A DNA stretch of 64,000 bases from Arsenophonus apicola (lineage in GTDB: Bacteria; Pseudomonadota; Gammaproteobacteria; Enterobacterales; Enterobacteriaceae), in contig NZ_CP084222.1 of the NCBI RefSeq assembly GCF_020268605.1, positions 496,001 to 560,000 on the forward strand, read 5' to 3'. Position numbers and translations under genes: made by a program. Positions 45,154-54,834 of this stretch are shown piece after piece. Every line of letters begins with the position of its first letter. Position 1 is the stretch's first letter. The notes below the pieces were generated by a model. It worked only from the letters and a program-made list of their open reading frames with translations. It did no database searches and was not told the origin of the DNA.

Positions 45154-45819
45154 ATGATAAATTTCTCACGATATATAGAGCATTTGAAATTTAAATATAG
45201 TCCGCGCATTGCCAGTTGGTTGATTTATCTTTCAACCTATCGTGCCCAATGTGATTTAAAAGCAAATGGCCCAATTGGTGTATTGGTCGATAATACAGTA
45301 CTTGCGCATGCGACAACTCATAAAACAGCTTGGGTTTCCATGGGCCAGAAACTTTGGGGCAAGCATTCTATCGAAACTGGGTACTTAGCACGAATTCCGG
45401 TTCATCCAGTTAATACTAAAGTGCGCGAATATGATGAGATCGTCTATCTTCCGGGTCTCATCTTTCTTCAAAAGGCGGGATTCTTAACTCTTTATTCGTC
45501 TGCTGAACTATATAACGAGCAATTCTATCAGCCACTTGGGCGCTTTCGAAGGTGTGGGTATTTTGACTATAACCTGTTTGAGAACGTGTTGCTGGAGAGT
45601 ATTGACGACCATATGTTTTCTTCTCTTGGCTCATCGTGGATGAGACCTCCAGATCAACGCGAACAACTATTCCAGCTGCTAAAGAAAATGGAAGCTGAAG
45701 ATCCTGAATATGCATCCCTCGTTGCAGTCCTCGGCAAAAAAATAGTCAAGACGCATGGCATATACGGACCGCAGAAAAGTACAACCTTTTCTGCTTTCTC
45801 ACGATGGATTTCAAGCTAA
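45154..45819 (+). CDS. Unknown 221-residue protein
   Basis: Neither a signal peptide nor a membrane segment. VLVDNTVLAHATTHKTAW and YLPGLIFLQKAGFLTLYSS suggest an alpha/beta fold, and the Asp-Asn-x-Val start is reminiscent of a PIN-like nuclease strand, though the other acidic residues are not clear. The C-terminus (GPQKSTTFSAFSRWISS) may be cut: a frame continuing with codons for ELATNSIFENICYD lies just downstream. Local composition is less AT-rich than its flanks, which suggests transfer. Confidence 0.5.
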   Translation: MINFSRYIEHLKFKYSPRIASWLIYLSTYRAQCDLKANGPIGVLVDNTVLAHATTHKTAWVSMGQKLWGKHSIETGYLARIPVHPVNTKVREYDEIVYLPGLIFLQKAGFLTLYSSAELYNEQFYQPLGRFRRCGYFDYNLFENVLLESIDDHMFSSLGSSWMRPPDQREQLFQLLKKMEAEDPEYASLVAVLGKKIVKTHGIYGPQKSTTFSAFSRWISS

Positions 45820-46624
45820 TTAAAACCCTAAATGCACAACGGAACTCGCCACGAATTCAATCTTTGAAAACATCTGTTATGACGCCTGCCATGTTAGGAA
45901 AACGCCTGCGCCTTTTTCCAATAGCACCTCACATCCTGAGCTATAACAACGCGACTTTTCCTGTACGGAACGATTTTGTATGTATTGATTGAAAGCAGAT
46001 AAAGACAGTATTTGCTTTTATTGAAATAGATATTTGATTTTTACCATTACCAAAAATGATTGCTTATTCCGCTGAAGTATTATTTAAAAAAGCTAAATTA
46101 AGGTTATCTAAACGATAAAAATCTTCCCATATTCTCATAAGACATCTCTATTTTTATGATGATTATTAGTATGTTAGATATTTCAGAATATCATCACTAA
46201 ATAGAAGGAAGTATTAATTTTAATGAAAAAGATAAAGCTTAATAGGCTATTTTTGTTTATTTAATTTAAGCTAATTTTAATAAAAATTATTTGTTTAATT
46301 AATATTAAATTTACTAATAAATAATTTAATTTTGTTTAACTTGATGCTGTTTTTGTTGCCACACAAAATTCGTTAGCATTACCAAGCTGGCCACTTAAGC
46401 AATAATTATTTTATTTTTTTCAACGGAAAAACTTACTAACTACAAATTTAAATAACACTAATATATTGATACGAACGTTCATTTGAAGCTACCAATTTGC
46501 TCAATTAGCATAATAACCACACAAACAATAACCACCAAAACAATTAACATAAATGTTAATTTTATGTTAAGATTATAAGTGTGATATATATCATAATTTT
46601 TACCTATCTATCGGAGGATTAATT
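45820..46624. other. AT-rich spacer with possible gene end
   Basis: 45820-45960 may hold the shifted C-terminus of the preceding gene. The rest, to the ribosome site at 46613, is very AT-rich with no ORF of note. Confidence 0.4.
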
Positions 46625-46864
46625 ATGAAATCAACTATTAAAATTCTCATTATTACTACACTTTTGTCATCTAACTTTTTTGCTTTAGCCGGTGACAAAA
46701 CACCTAGCAGTAGCACTGTAAAAGATAAAGATGCAATCTATTTTAAAGGTAATGATAAAGCAGTAGGTGATGATAACGCAGTAGATGATGATTACGCAGT
46801 AGAAAAAAACTGCAATCCTCCCACTCATGAATATAGCGGCGAAGGCTGTATTGATATTCGATAG
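46625..46864 (+). CDS. Small secreted protein with hexapeptide repeats
   Basis: 79 residues. A strong ribosome site (CGGAGG, 8 bases upstream) and a clear Sec signal peptide (KSTIKILIITTLLSSNFFAL, cleavage near ALA-GD) are present. The mature part is about 55 residues, acidic, with the imperfect repeat AVGDDN-AVDDDY-AVEKNC and two cysteines near the C-terminus (NCNPPTHEYSGEGC). No family recognised. It could be an exported peptide or a host-interaction factor. Followed by a similar small secreted ORF. Confidence 0.6.
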   Translation: MKSTIKILIITTLLSSNFFALAGDKTPSSSTVKDKDAIYFKGNDKAVGDDNAVDDDYAVEKNCNPPTHEYSGEGCIDIR

Positions 46865-47099
46865 TAAAATTTAATGTAAAGTTAAATAATATTAAGCAGA
46901 CATTAACAGAGATAAGGCAAAACTTATCTCTGTCTTGAGCATTAATAGCTGGTAGCCTAATTAGCTATCTCTATTTAACTTGTTAAGTAATATCTTCTAT
47001 TTTTCGCTGGAAAACTATCCACACAACAAAATAGTAATGAAAATGTTAAAAATATAATTATTATCAGTATTCATTTTTACGCTTTTAGGAGGATAGACG

Positions 47100-47372
47100 A
47101 TGAAATGGCGATTGAAAATTTTTACTATTAGCTTGTTAGTCGGTTTTAACTCACTTTCTTTGGCAAATAATAGCGATACATTAATTTATACTACTGATAA
47201 TCAAAATGACGACGTAATAGAGATAATAAACTTAAAAGAAAGTAAACGAGACGAAATGAAAGACCTGTGTAAGAAGAAATTTAAAAATTCACCAGAATGT
47301 GATAAGCAAAAATTTATTGACCGCTACGCCCTATTCCTAGAAAACTTTCCTGACAAGAAAGAGAATAATTAA
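47100..47372 (+). CDS. Small secreted protein with two cysteines
   Basis: 90 residues with AGGAGG upstream and a signal peptide (KWRLKIFTISLLVGFNSLSLA, cleavage before NNSD). The mature part is charged, with LCKKKFKNSPEC (two Cys seven residues apart) and a helical, Lys/Glu-rich tail. No family recognised. Similar design to the gene at 46625, though the sequences are not obviously homologous. Confidence 0.6.
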   Translation: MKWRLKIFTISLLVGFNSLSLANNSDTLIYTTDNQNDDVIEIINLKESKRDEMKDLCKKKFKNSPECDKQKFIDRYALFLENFPDKKENN

Positions 47373-47461
47373 AGCAAGCAAAATCGAAAAAAAAGCAAAT
47401 TGGGTCAGTATTTGGCTAACTTGATTAATTGCAGTCCGATACAATTTTTAAACTAACAAAT

Positions 47462-47489
47462 ATAAACAACCCCAATTGGGGTTGTTTAT
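47462..47489. terminator. Bidirectional terminator
   Basis: A perfect 28-base palindrome around AACAACCCCAATTGGGGTTG, between the convergent small secreted gene and fdhF. Confidence 0.85.
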
Positions 47490-47517
47490 CTGATTAAATA
47501 AAACCGTCAATCTTTAT

Positions 47518-49666
47518 CTAACCTAAAGCGCTTTCACGCAGTTGTTTTTTCAACTTATGATATTCATCAATCACATATTGTTCAGCAGCACGTTGATCGG
47601 CGATAGACTCCAATCGAACAGCGCTGAATTTAAACTCTGGTGTTTTAGTTATCGGGCTTAAATTTTCCGCCACCAGTTCATTGCAAGCGCCAATCCACCA
47701 CTGGTAAGTCATATATACCGCGCCTTTATTAGGACGCTCACTGACTTGCGCGCGGGTGATTACTTTCCCTTTTCGTGACTGGATCCAAACCAAGGCTTGA
47801 TCTTCAATACCCAGCTTTTTAGCATCCGCGGTGTTAATTTGTACATAACCCGGTTCATCAGCCAAAGCGGCCAGTGCCGCGCAGTTACCAGTCATTGAGC
47901 GGCAGGAGTAGTGCCCCACTTCACGCACGGTGGAAAGTACCAGTGGATACTCTTCGTTGATGCGATCTAAGGGCGGCGCCCAGTCACAAGTAAAGAACTG
48001 TCCCAAGCCGTTGGGTGTGGAAAATGTCTTTTCAAACAGGTAATCTGTTCCCTGATCATCATCAGATTCACTACGACACGGCCACTGGATATAGCCTAGT
48101 TCACCCATTTTTTCATAAGTAGCACCATAGAAATCCGGGCATAAACGCCGCAATTCATCCCAAATTTGTTGCGTATTGTTGTAGTGCATCGGATAACCCA
48201 TGCGAGTAGCAATTTCGCAAATAATTTGCCAGTCGGTTTTTAGATCCCATTTTGGCTCTACCGCTTTAAAAAAACGCTGAAAACCCCGATCTGCCGCAGT
48301 ATAAACACCCTCATGCTCGCCCCAAGAAGTTGCAGGCAAGATCACATCTGCTGCCGCAGCGGTTTTGGTCATTGAAGATATCCTGCACAATGACCAATTC
48401 TAAATCAGCAAATGCTTGACGTACTGCTGGTAACTCAGCATCAGTTTGCAATGGATCTTCACCCATAATATAAGCGGCACGAACTTCGCCATGTTCCACT
48501 CTATGAGGTAACTCACTAATGCGATAACCAACATTTGCCGGTAGGCTCTCAACCCCCCAGGCTTGAGCAAATTTTTGCCGATGTTCTGCTACATTAATAT
48601 ACTGATAACCGGGATAGGTGTCCGGCAATGCTCCCATGTCACAAGCACCTTGCACATTGTTTTGCCCACGTACCGGATTGACACCAACACTGGGTTTGCC
48701 CAGATTGCCAGTTAGCAGTGCCAGGCTGGTTAGTGATCGCACGGTTTCTACCCCTTGATAGAACTGGGTTACTCCCATACCCCAGAGAATAGTGGCTCGT
48801 TCCGCTTGCGCATAGAGCCGCGCGGCCTGGCGAATATCCTGCGCGCTAACCCCGGTGACCACTTCTACTGAATCTGGCGTATAACCGGCAACAATTATAC
48901 GATATTCGGCAAAACCTTCCGTTCGCGCAGCAACAAAGGCATGGTCGTAAAGATCTTCTTCAATAATGACATGGCCAATTGCATTGAGTAATGCGATGTT
49001 AGAGCCATTTTTTAATGCCAGATGCATATCGGCGATACGGGCAGTTTCAATTTTCCACGGATCGCAAACAATAATCTTCGCTCCTTTTTGCTTAGCTTTG
49101 ATCACCCGATTAGCCACAATAGGGTGAGAATCAGCTGGGTTATAACCAAAAACAAAAACTAAATCAGTATCTTCGATACCGACAATAGAATTACTCATTG
49201 CGCCATTTCCGACCGACTGGTGCAGACCTGCAACCGATGGGCCGTGTCAAACACGCGCACAGCAATCAACATTATTAGTGCCGATAACCGCACGGGCAAA
49301 TTTTTGCATAATGTAATTGGTTTCATTGCCTGTGCCACGGGAGGAACCGGTAGTCATAATGGCATCCGGCCCATATTGAGCTTTAATAGCACTCAACTTG
49401 TTGGCAACATAGTTCAGTGCTTCATCCCAAGAAACAGCTTCCAGCTTAGCGCCCCGTTGCCGACGGATCATCGGTGATTTCAGGCGCGGGGTAAGGATTT
49501 GGGTATCATTGATAAAATCCCAACCGTAATAACCTTTTAGGCATAAATTACCTTGATTGGTTTTCCCCTGCGCCGCCTCAGCTTTGACAATTTTGCCTTT
49601 ATCAACCATCAGGTTGATTTTGCAACCTGATGCACAGTAGGGGCAAACCGTGACGACTTTTTTCAT
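47518..49666 (-). pseudogene. fdhF: Formate dehydrogenase H, selenoprotein, frameshifted
   Basis: Oxidises formate in the formate-hydrogenlyase system. Start ATG at 49666 (AGGAG upstream; KKVVTVCPYCASGC with the 4Fe-4S cysteines). Codon 140 is TGA in VDCCARV-Sec-HGPSVAG, the E. coli FdhF selenocysteine position, and the frame continues correctly after it. Near 48372 an extra base (TTCAATGACC where TTCATGACC is expected) shifts the frame after LELVIVQDIF; the remaining 280 residues, including the C-terminal cofactor domain, lie in another frame. Restored length is about 715 residues. Non-functional as read. Confidence 0.93.
49205..49249 (-). promoter_or_regulatory. Selenocysteine UGA and SECIS hairpin of fdhF
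   Basis: UGA at 49249-49247 is followed by CACGGCCCATCGGTTGCAGG and TCTGCACC. This is nearly identical to the E. coli fdhF SECIS stem-loop (GGUUGCAGGUCUGCACC apex), which recruits SelB with Sec-tRNA. Confidence 0.88.
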
Positions 49667-49922
49667 CCGTATTACTCCTGTTAATTTCATCATTGGAAAA
49701 GGATTAAACATTAAGATGCATGAAGCATGCCACACACACCAATATAATTAACTAAATGGAAAATAAAGAAAAAATATTCATTTTTACTAACAGTGTCATT
49801 CCTTTGACATAAATGACATGACAAACCAGCCACTAACAAACTGCCCTTATGTCAACGAGAATAAAAGCGCTATTATTATCACCTCACTGGCTGGGCAATC
49901 TTTTGACGTTTTGCACCGGGTA

Positions 49923-52151
49923 TTAAGTAAATTTTGCTGCTGCAATCAGCGCTTGACCAAAAGCAATGGCGCCATCACCGGCAGGTAAATTCATCGGCAA
50001 CAATAGTTGAAAATCAGTTAACCAAAACTTTAGCTGTTGCCGCAGTAAGCGGTTATGCCATACACCGCCACCACAAACAATGGTGGAGATTTTTCGCCAC
50101 TGCGCATGATGGGCAGCCAAATCTGCTAATCCTTTCGCCAACGCATCATGAAAGGCCCAGGCACGCCAAGCTTTCGGTGCCTGCCAATCCAGCCATTGTT
50201 GCCAAAATGTCACCATATCTAATTGGTTATCTTTGACCGGTAGCGTCACTGGGTGATTGATATGATTTACCGTTAGCGCCAGAGCCTCCAATTTGCTAGC
50301 TGCTTCGCCCTGATAACTCTGTTGCGCCGGAGCACAATCTAGTGCTGCCGCAATCGCATCAAATAAGCGTCCGGCAGAAGAAGCCGGCGGGGCATTGATC
50401 CCTCGCTCTATTGCCCGTGCTAATGGCGGCCAAGGTTTATCGGCTAATATTTTGGCTTCCGATCGCATTTGCCAGTCTGGTACAAATGCCAACCACTGAG
50501 CCAATAGATTTCGCCATGGTTGACATGCGGCCAAATCACCACCCGGCAGCGCGACTGCCGGCAATCCTGCCAATTTTTCACATGCGTCATAATTGACGCG
50601 TAAACATTCCCCGCCCCATAACTGATCATGCTCTCCCCAACCAATTCCATCGAGGATCAATGCGATAACATCACCTGCATGCCGTGGCCAAAGATGCTCA
50701 GCCAAACAGGCGACGGCATGAGCATGGTGATGCTGCACCTTTACTATCGGCAAAGCCATCTGCTGCGCCAGTTGTTGTGTTCGATAGGCAGGATGTTTAT
50801 CATTAACGATTTTTTGTGGCGTGAACTGCCAAATTTGTTGCATCCTGGTCACTACCTGCCACCACTGTGCTTACACATTTTGCTCATTGAGATCGCCCAG
50901 ATGCTGGCTGAGTATCGCCTGTTGATCCCTTATCAGGCAGAAAGTATTTTTTAGATCAGCGCCTAAGCATAACAACGGCGGTACATTGCTAAAACCGGGC
51001 GGTAAAGACAAGCTGTCTGGTACAAAACCTCTGGCTCGACGCAGCATTTCACCGCAGGCGCGCATAACGGAATCATCCATCCGCTGTAAAATATCCCGAT
51101 TGTGTAATAGCCAGCCGTCAGCAATATCAATCAGATCCGTCAATGCTTGTTCATTATTCAATGCCGGCGGACAGCCACTGAGATTGCCTGAGGTCATCAC
51201 TAATGGACGCGCGACAGCTTGCATTAATAGATGTTGTAAGGGATTTGCCGCCAGCATGACACCGACTTCGTTAAGCTGTGGTGCTATCTCATCAACTAAC
51301 GATAGCCATTGTTTATCCACTAACACAATTGGTGCCGCGGGCAGTCGCAAAAGTGACTGAGTCTGTTCAGGCAGCAGGCTGGCCATTGCATCGGTGATCA
51401 TCACGGCTAAGGGCTTTGACGGTCGCCGTTTACGCTGACGCAAGCGCTTTACTGCCGTTCGATTGTTGGCATCACAAGCCAGGTGAAAACCACCTATCCC
51501 TTTGATGGCAATAATTTTACCCTTTTTCAATGCGCTAATAGCTGCCTGAATTGCTGCCTCTTTTTCTTGTCGCTCATTTTCCGCCAGCCAAGCTAGCTGC
51601 GGTCCGCAATCAGGACAGGCAATGGGTTGGGCATGGAAACGGCGATCAGCAGGATCACGATATTCTGCTGCGCAAGGCGCACATAGCGGAAAAGCAGCCA
51701 TAACGGTAAACGGTCGATCATAGGGTATCGCGCGAATAATCGTGAGGCGCGGCCCACAATGAGTACAATTAATGAATGGGTAGCGATAACGACGTTGGCT
51801 TGGATCATTCATTTCTTGCAAACACGCCGGGCAAGTAGCCGCATCGGGAGCAACTTGGGTTGCCATCGTTGCCGGCACGCTATGCTGGATAGTGAAATCC
51901 TGCGGCAATTGACGCCAGTGCCAGGGAAATTGCTGCACCTGATCGATACGAGCTAAGGGTGGGCAATCGATTGGCAATAGATCAAGTAATCTATTGGCAT
52001 CGCCAACAATACGCACCACCACGCCGGCACCGTCGTTATAAACCTCCCCTTTAAGGGTTAATCGCTGTGCCAATTGCCAAATCCAGGGCCGAAATCCGAC
52101 CCCCTGAACTTTGCCATAGATCCGCAATAAGGTACCATTTTCACTCTTCAT
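49923..52151 (-). pseudogene. hypF: Hydrogenase maturation carbamoyltransferase HypF, nonsense mutation
   Basis: Makes the CN ligands of NiFe hydrogenases from carbamoyl phosphate. The N-terminal acylphosphatase domain (YGKVQGVGFRPWIWQLA), zinc fingers (CPACLQEM, CTHCGP, CAPC, CPDCGP), YrdC-like domain (PSKPLAVMI) and C-terminal kinase-like domain (HHHAHAVACLAEH, ALILDGIG, GGGVWHNRLL) are all present in one frame of 743 codons (E. coli 750). The frame is broken by a single in-frame TAA at 50871-50873 (NEQNV*AQWW), where E. coli has Gln, so CAA to TAA is likely. The product would lack the C-terminal domain. Confidence 0.93.
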
Positions 52152-52175
52152 ATTGGCTAATATCGCGCTGGCTAG

Positions 52176-52587
52176 TTAGAAAATTTGGTTAGCCATACCA
52201 TTTAACGCCGCCCGCCGACGCTTCTCAAGATTGAGTTGTTCCAGTTTGTTACGATCAACACACATAATTGCGTTGGTAGGACAAGCCTGAATACAAGCCG
52301 GCCCTTCAGACCGATGATGGCAAAGATCACATTTATTTGCTTGCGCCTTCTCAACCACAACATTCAACCCAGCCCCACTATTGCGTACTACTGGCCGTAA
52401 AACCACCTCCATCGCACCATAAGGACAAGCGACAACACAAGTCTTACAGCCAATACAACGCTCTTGATGAACGTGAACAAAATCGCTCTCGCGCATAATT
52501 GCACTATTAGGACAAACATTGGCACAGGGCGCATCTTCACATTGGCGGCAGGTAGTGGCGGTAGAGACACTAACACCTTTAATAACT
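52176..52587 (-). pseudogene. hydN: HydN ferredoxin, 5' end removed by IS
   Basis: A 4Fe-4S electron-transfer protein of formate metabolism. From the IS edge the frame reads VIKGVSVSTATTCRQCEDAP, CANVCPNSAI, then HQERCIGCKTCVVACPYGAM and KCDLCHHRSEGPACIQACP, matching E. coli HydN from about residue 47 to the end. The first cluster and start are lost. A downstream ATG at 52496 could give a 106-residue stub. hydN-hypF adjacency is the E. coli order. Confidence 0.9.
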
Positions 52588-52593
52588 TGACAT

Positions 52594-52627
52594 CCTCCCC
52601 CACCTTCACACTTCGTGACTCAGGAGG
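52594..52627. repeat. IS left-end hairpin
   Basis: Imperfect stem-loop with CCTCC pairing GGAGG and inner TCAC-ACTTC-GTGA, the subterminal structure that TnpA recognises in single-stranded DNA. Confidence 0.6.
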
Positions 52628-52637
52628 GGGATTCCCG

Positions 52638-53861
52638 TTAGTCGGAGACTATCTGATCGCTCAGAAGCCTGGTTCCTGCTGCTGACGGCATTACTGCACC
52701 GTTCACTTCACAGGCTAACACGGCATGTCCTGCCGCTAAAATGTTACGAGCTCCGTTGATATCTGCGTTCTCTGTATACCCGCACTCAAGGCACTCGAAT
52801 CTACTTTGTGATTGACGATTTTCTTTCGCTGTATGACCACAACATGCACACCGTTGACTTGTATATGCCGGAGGCACAGCTAATACCTGACCACCGCGCC
52901 ATAGCTGCTTGTACTCAAGCTGACGGCGCATTTCATACCAACCCTGATCCAGTATCGAACGGTTAAGTCCTGATTTTGCCCTGACATTCCGTCCGTGCTG
53001 CTCTTGTGTACCTTTTGCCGATTTCGACATGTTACTGACCTTTAAGTCCTCAATGACGATCATCGCGTGGTTTTGCTGATTTCACTGGTGACTTTGTGAA
53101 GGTAGTCTTTGCGGATATTGGTTATATGCGAGTGGAGACGTTGGATTTTTCGCTTCTGTTTTTCCAGTTATTGCTGAATTTAACTTTACAGCTTAACTGA
53201 CGCTGGAATTTCGCCAGCTTTTTTTGGTTGGTTTTAAAACTGTTTACAGGTTCAAACACTGTGCCGTCTGACAGCGTGGCGAGTCTGGTTACACCTGCAT
53301 CCAAACCAATCATTGTTGCTGACGAATGAGGCTGAATGTCCATTTCCAGTTCGACCTGAAACGATATATACCAGTGTCCCGCATGTTGGCTAACGGTTGC
53401 GTTTTTAATCTTACCGTACAGCTTTTGCGACTGCCGGAACTTTACCCATACCAAACCTGACGGTAATCTCACTCTGCCATTATCGAGCTGACAATATTTA
53501 TCAAAATTAACAAAACGAACTGAATCACGCCCGTCATTTTTCCTTTTAAATACAGGAGCTTTTGCTGCCAGTTTTTTATCAAAGCAGCGTTTCCATGCCC
53601 CGTGCAGATCTTTGAGTTTCTGCTGAAGATTATCCGTGTAGGCTTCTTGCAAAAGGAATGTTCCGGCTTTTTTTTCCATTCTGTGAGCATCCGATTTAGT
53701 TCAAACGCTGACGGTAGTTTACCGCCGGATTCAATAATGCGTTGCGTCTCTGCTAGCCCGTAATTCCAGATAAAACGAGCGCATCCGCACAACTGCCGCA
53801 AACGTTGCGACTGTTTTTCGGTTGGTTCGAGTCTGAATTTGTAGGCTTTTAGAATTAGCAT
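52638..53861 (-). pseudogene. tnpB: TnpB (IS605-type), three frameshifts
   Basis: The RNA-guided nuclease of the element, now in pieces. The N-terminal frame from 53861 (LKAYKFRLEPTEKQSQRLRQ), the middle frame 53122-53679 (MIGLDAGVTRLATLSDG with the first RuvC Asp), a short frame (KIQRLHSHITNIRKDYLHKV) and the C-terminal frame from about 53063 (MIVIEDLKVSNM with the RuvC Glu; zinc finger CACCGHTAKENRQSQSRFEC; NADINGARN with the last Asp). Breaks are near 53679, 53150 and 53065, each explained by one base. All catalytic residues survive in separate frames. Confidence 0.88.
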
Positions 53862-53919
53862 TATTACTCAGTGTGTAGTAAATTATCTCACTATCTTACC
53901 GTATATCCGGTTAATTTCA

Positions 53920-54324
53920 ATGCAAAAATATAAAATCAACCGTTCAAGACATGCAGCGTTTCTTTTACATGTTCACCTTGTCTTTGTGACTAAGTACCGA
54001 AAGAAAGTACTCAGTGGCTTGCACTACAAAGCATTTCATCAGTATGCAGGTGAAGTGTGTCGCGACTTTGGGGCTGATTTAAAGGAAAGTAACGGAGAGT
54101 CCGATCACGTTCATATGCTGATCGAGTACCCGCCCACAGTGCAGTTGTCAGTACTAGTAAACTCGCTGAAAGCGGTAACGTCTCGTCGTCTGCGTAATGA
54201 GTTTCTAGACTTGCGTGGGGCTTACGGCAAGCCAGTGTTGTGGTCTCGATCATACTTTGCAGGTTCGTGCGGGGGAGCACCGCTGGAAGTTGTTAAGCAA
54301 TACATTCAAAATCAGCGTGGCTGA
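53920..54324 (+). CDS. tnpA: IS200/IS605 TnpA Y1 transposase
   Basis: 134 residues, intact. HUH motif His63-Val-His65 in SDHVHMLIEY and nucleophile Tyr128 in VVKQYIQNQ. It cuts and joins single-stranded DNA, moving the element by peel-and-paste next to a short target. Divergent from tnpB, 58 bases apart. Confidence 0.92.
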   Translation: MQKYKINRSRHAAFLLHVHLVFVTKYRKKVLSGLHYKAFHQYAGEVCRDFGADLKESNGESDHVHMLIEYPPTVQLSVLVNSLKAVTSRRLRNEFLDLRGAYGKPVLWSRSYFAGSCGGAPLEVVKQYIQNQRG

Positions 54325-54331
54325 TCATTCT

Positions 54332-54350
54332 TCGGGCTTTTCAAGCCCGA
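54332..54350 (+). terminator. Hairpin after tnpA
   Basis: TCGGGCTT, a 3-base loop and AAGCCCGA, 7 bases past the tnpA stop. Confidence 0.6.
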
Positions 54351-54360
54351 CCAAATTCCC

Positions 54361-54383
54361 CTCCCACCTTATGTCGGTGGGAG
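54361..54383. repeat. IS right-end hairpin
   Basis: CTCCCACC, a 7-base loop and GGTGGGAG, just inside the junction with the aroF fragment. Confidence 0.65.
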
Positions 54384-54396
54384 TACCCTTTGGAGG

Positions 54397-54486
54397 TTAA
54401 GATGGATAATATTTTTTAAGCTCTTTCGGTGTAATTAAAATCTTTTCATCAGAAATATTAACATTATTAAGCTCATCTTTTTGCAT
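54397..54486 (-). pseudogene. aroF: aroF 5' fragment (DAHP synthase), cut by IS
   Basis: 29 codons from the ATG at 54486: MQKDELNNVNISDEKILITP, then KELKKYYPS. This matches the start of E. coli AroF (MQKDALNNVHITDEQVLMTP), the tyrosine-sensitive DAHP synthase of the shikimate pathway. The frame ends in IS DNA. E. coli also has aroF-tyrA near rplS in the same orientation. The rest of aroF, and tyrA, are missing here. The 293 bases upstream (54487-54779) hold its old promoter region and no other gene. Confidence 0.85.
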
Positions 54487-54779
54487 GATCATTTTCTTTA
54501 CCTATTTAACTTTTTATCCTGCATTGCATTACACCGATTTGAGGTACAGCTATACGATAACATGAACTGTAAATATTACAATCCATTGGCGACAACATAT
54601 AGTAACATTTGCTTTACTAATGAAATTAAAGCGGAAAAAAAATATATAATTGAATGAAAATAAACAAAAAAAATTATACCTACATTAAAGAAAAATATTT
54701 TTCTGTTTATAAAAAATTACACAAAAGATTTAATAAAACAATGTTTGATAATGTAATTAAGCTGAAAATAGATAATAAA

Positions 54780-54804
54780 AAAGCTCGCAAAAACTGCGAG
54801 CTTT
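54780..54804 (-). terminator. Terminator of the rpsP-rimM-trmD-rplS operon
   Basis: A 10-bp stem AAAGCTCGCA/TGCGAGCTTT with a 5-base loop, about 30 bases past the rplS stop. Confidence 0.8.
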
Positions 54805-54834
54805 AAAGATTGTTAGGATGTAGCGAAGAGCGAA

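Larger units (their letters stand above)
52588..54396. mobile_element. IS200/IS605-family insertion sequence
   Basis: About 1.8 kb with divergent tnpA (plus) and decayed tnpB (minus). Instead of inverted repeats the ends have hairpins: CCTCC...GGAGG with inner TCAC/GTGA at 52594-52627, and CTCCCACC/GGTGGGAG at 54361-54383. The flanks are two different broken genes (hydN left, aroF right), so it sits at a recombination junction. Confidence 0.88.

Noticed and set aside
49247..49249. In-frame TGA in fdhF taken as a nonsense mutation
   Set aside because: It is codon 140 in the CCARV-Sec-HGPS context, followed by a near-perfect SECIS, so it is the selenocysteine codon. The true lesion is the frameshift near 48372.
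50628..50954. Plus-strand ORFs within hypF and fdhF (for example 50628-50954, 50986-51360, 49934-50236)
   Set aside because: Antisense shadows of clearly recognisable hypF coding sequence.
54487..54600. TyrR-box-like sequence (TGTAAATATTACA) upstream of the aroF fragment
   Set aside because: The spacing does not match the TGTAAA-N6-TTTACA consensus, and the gene is dead.
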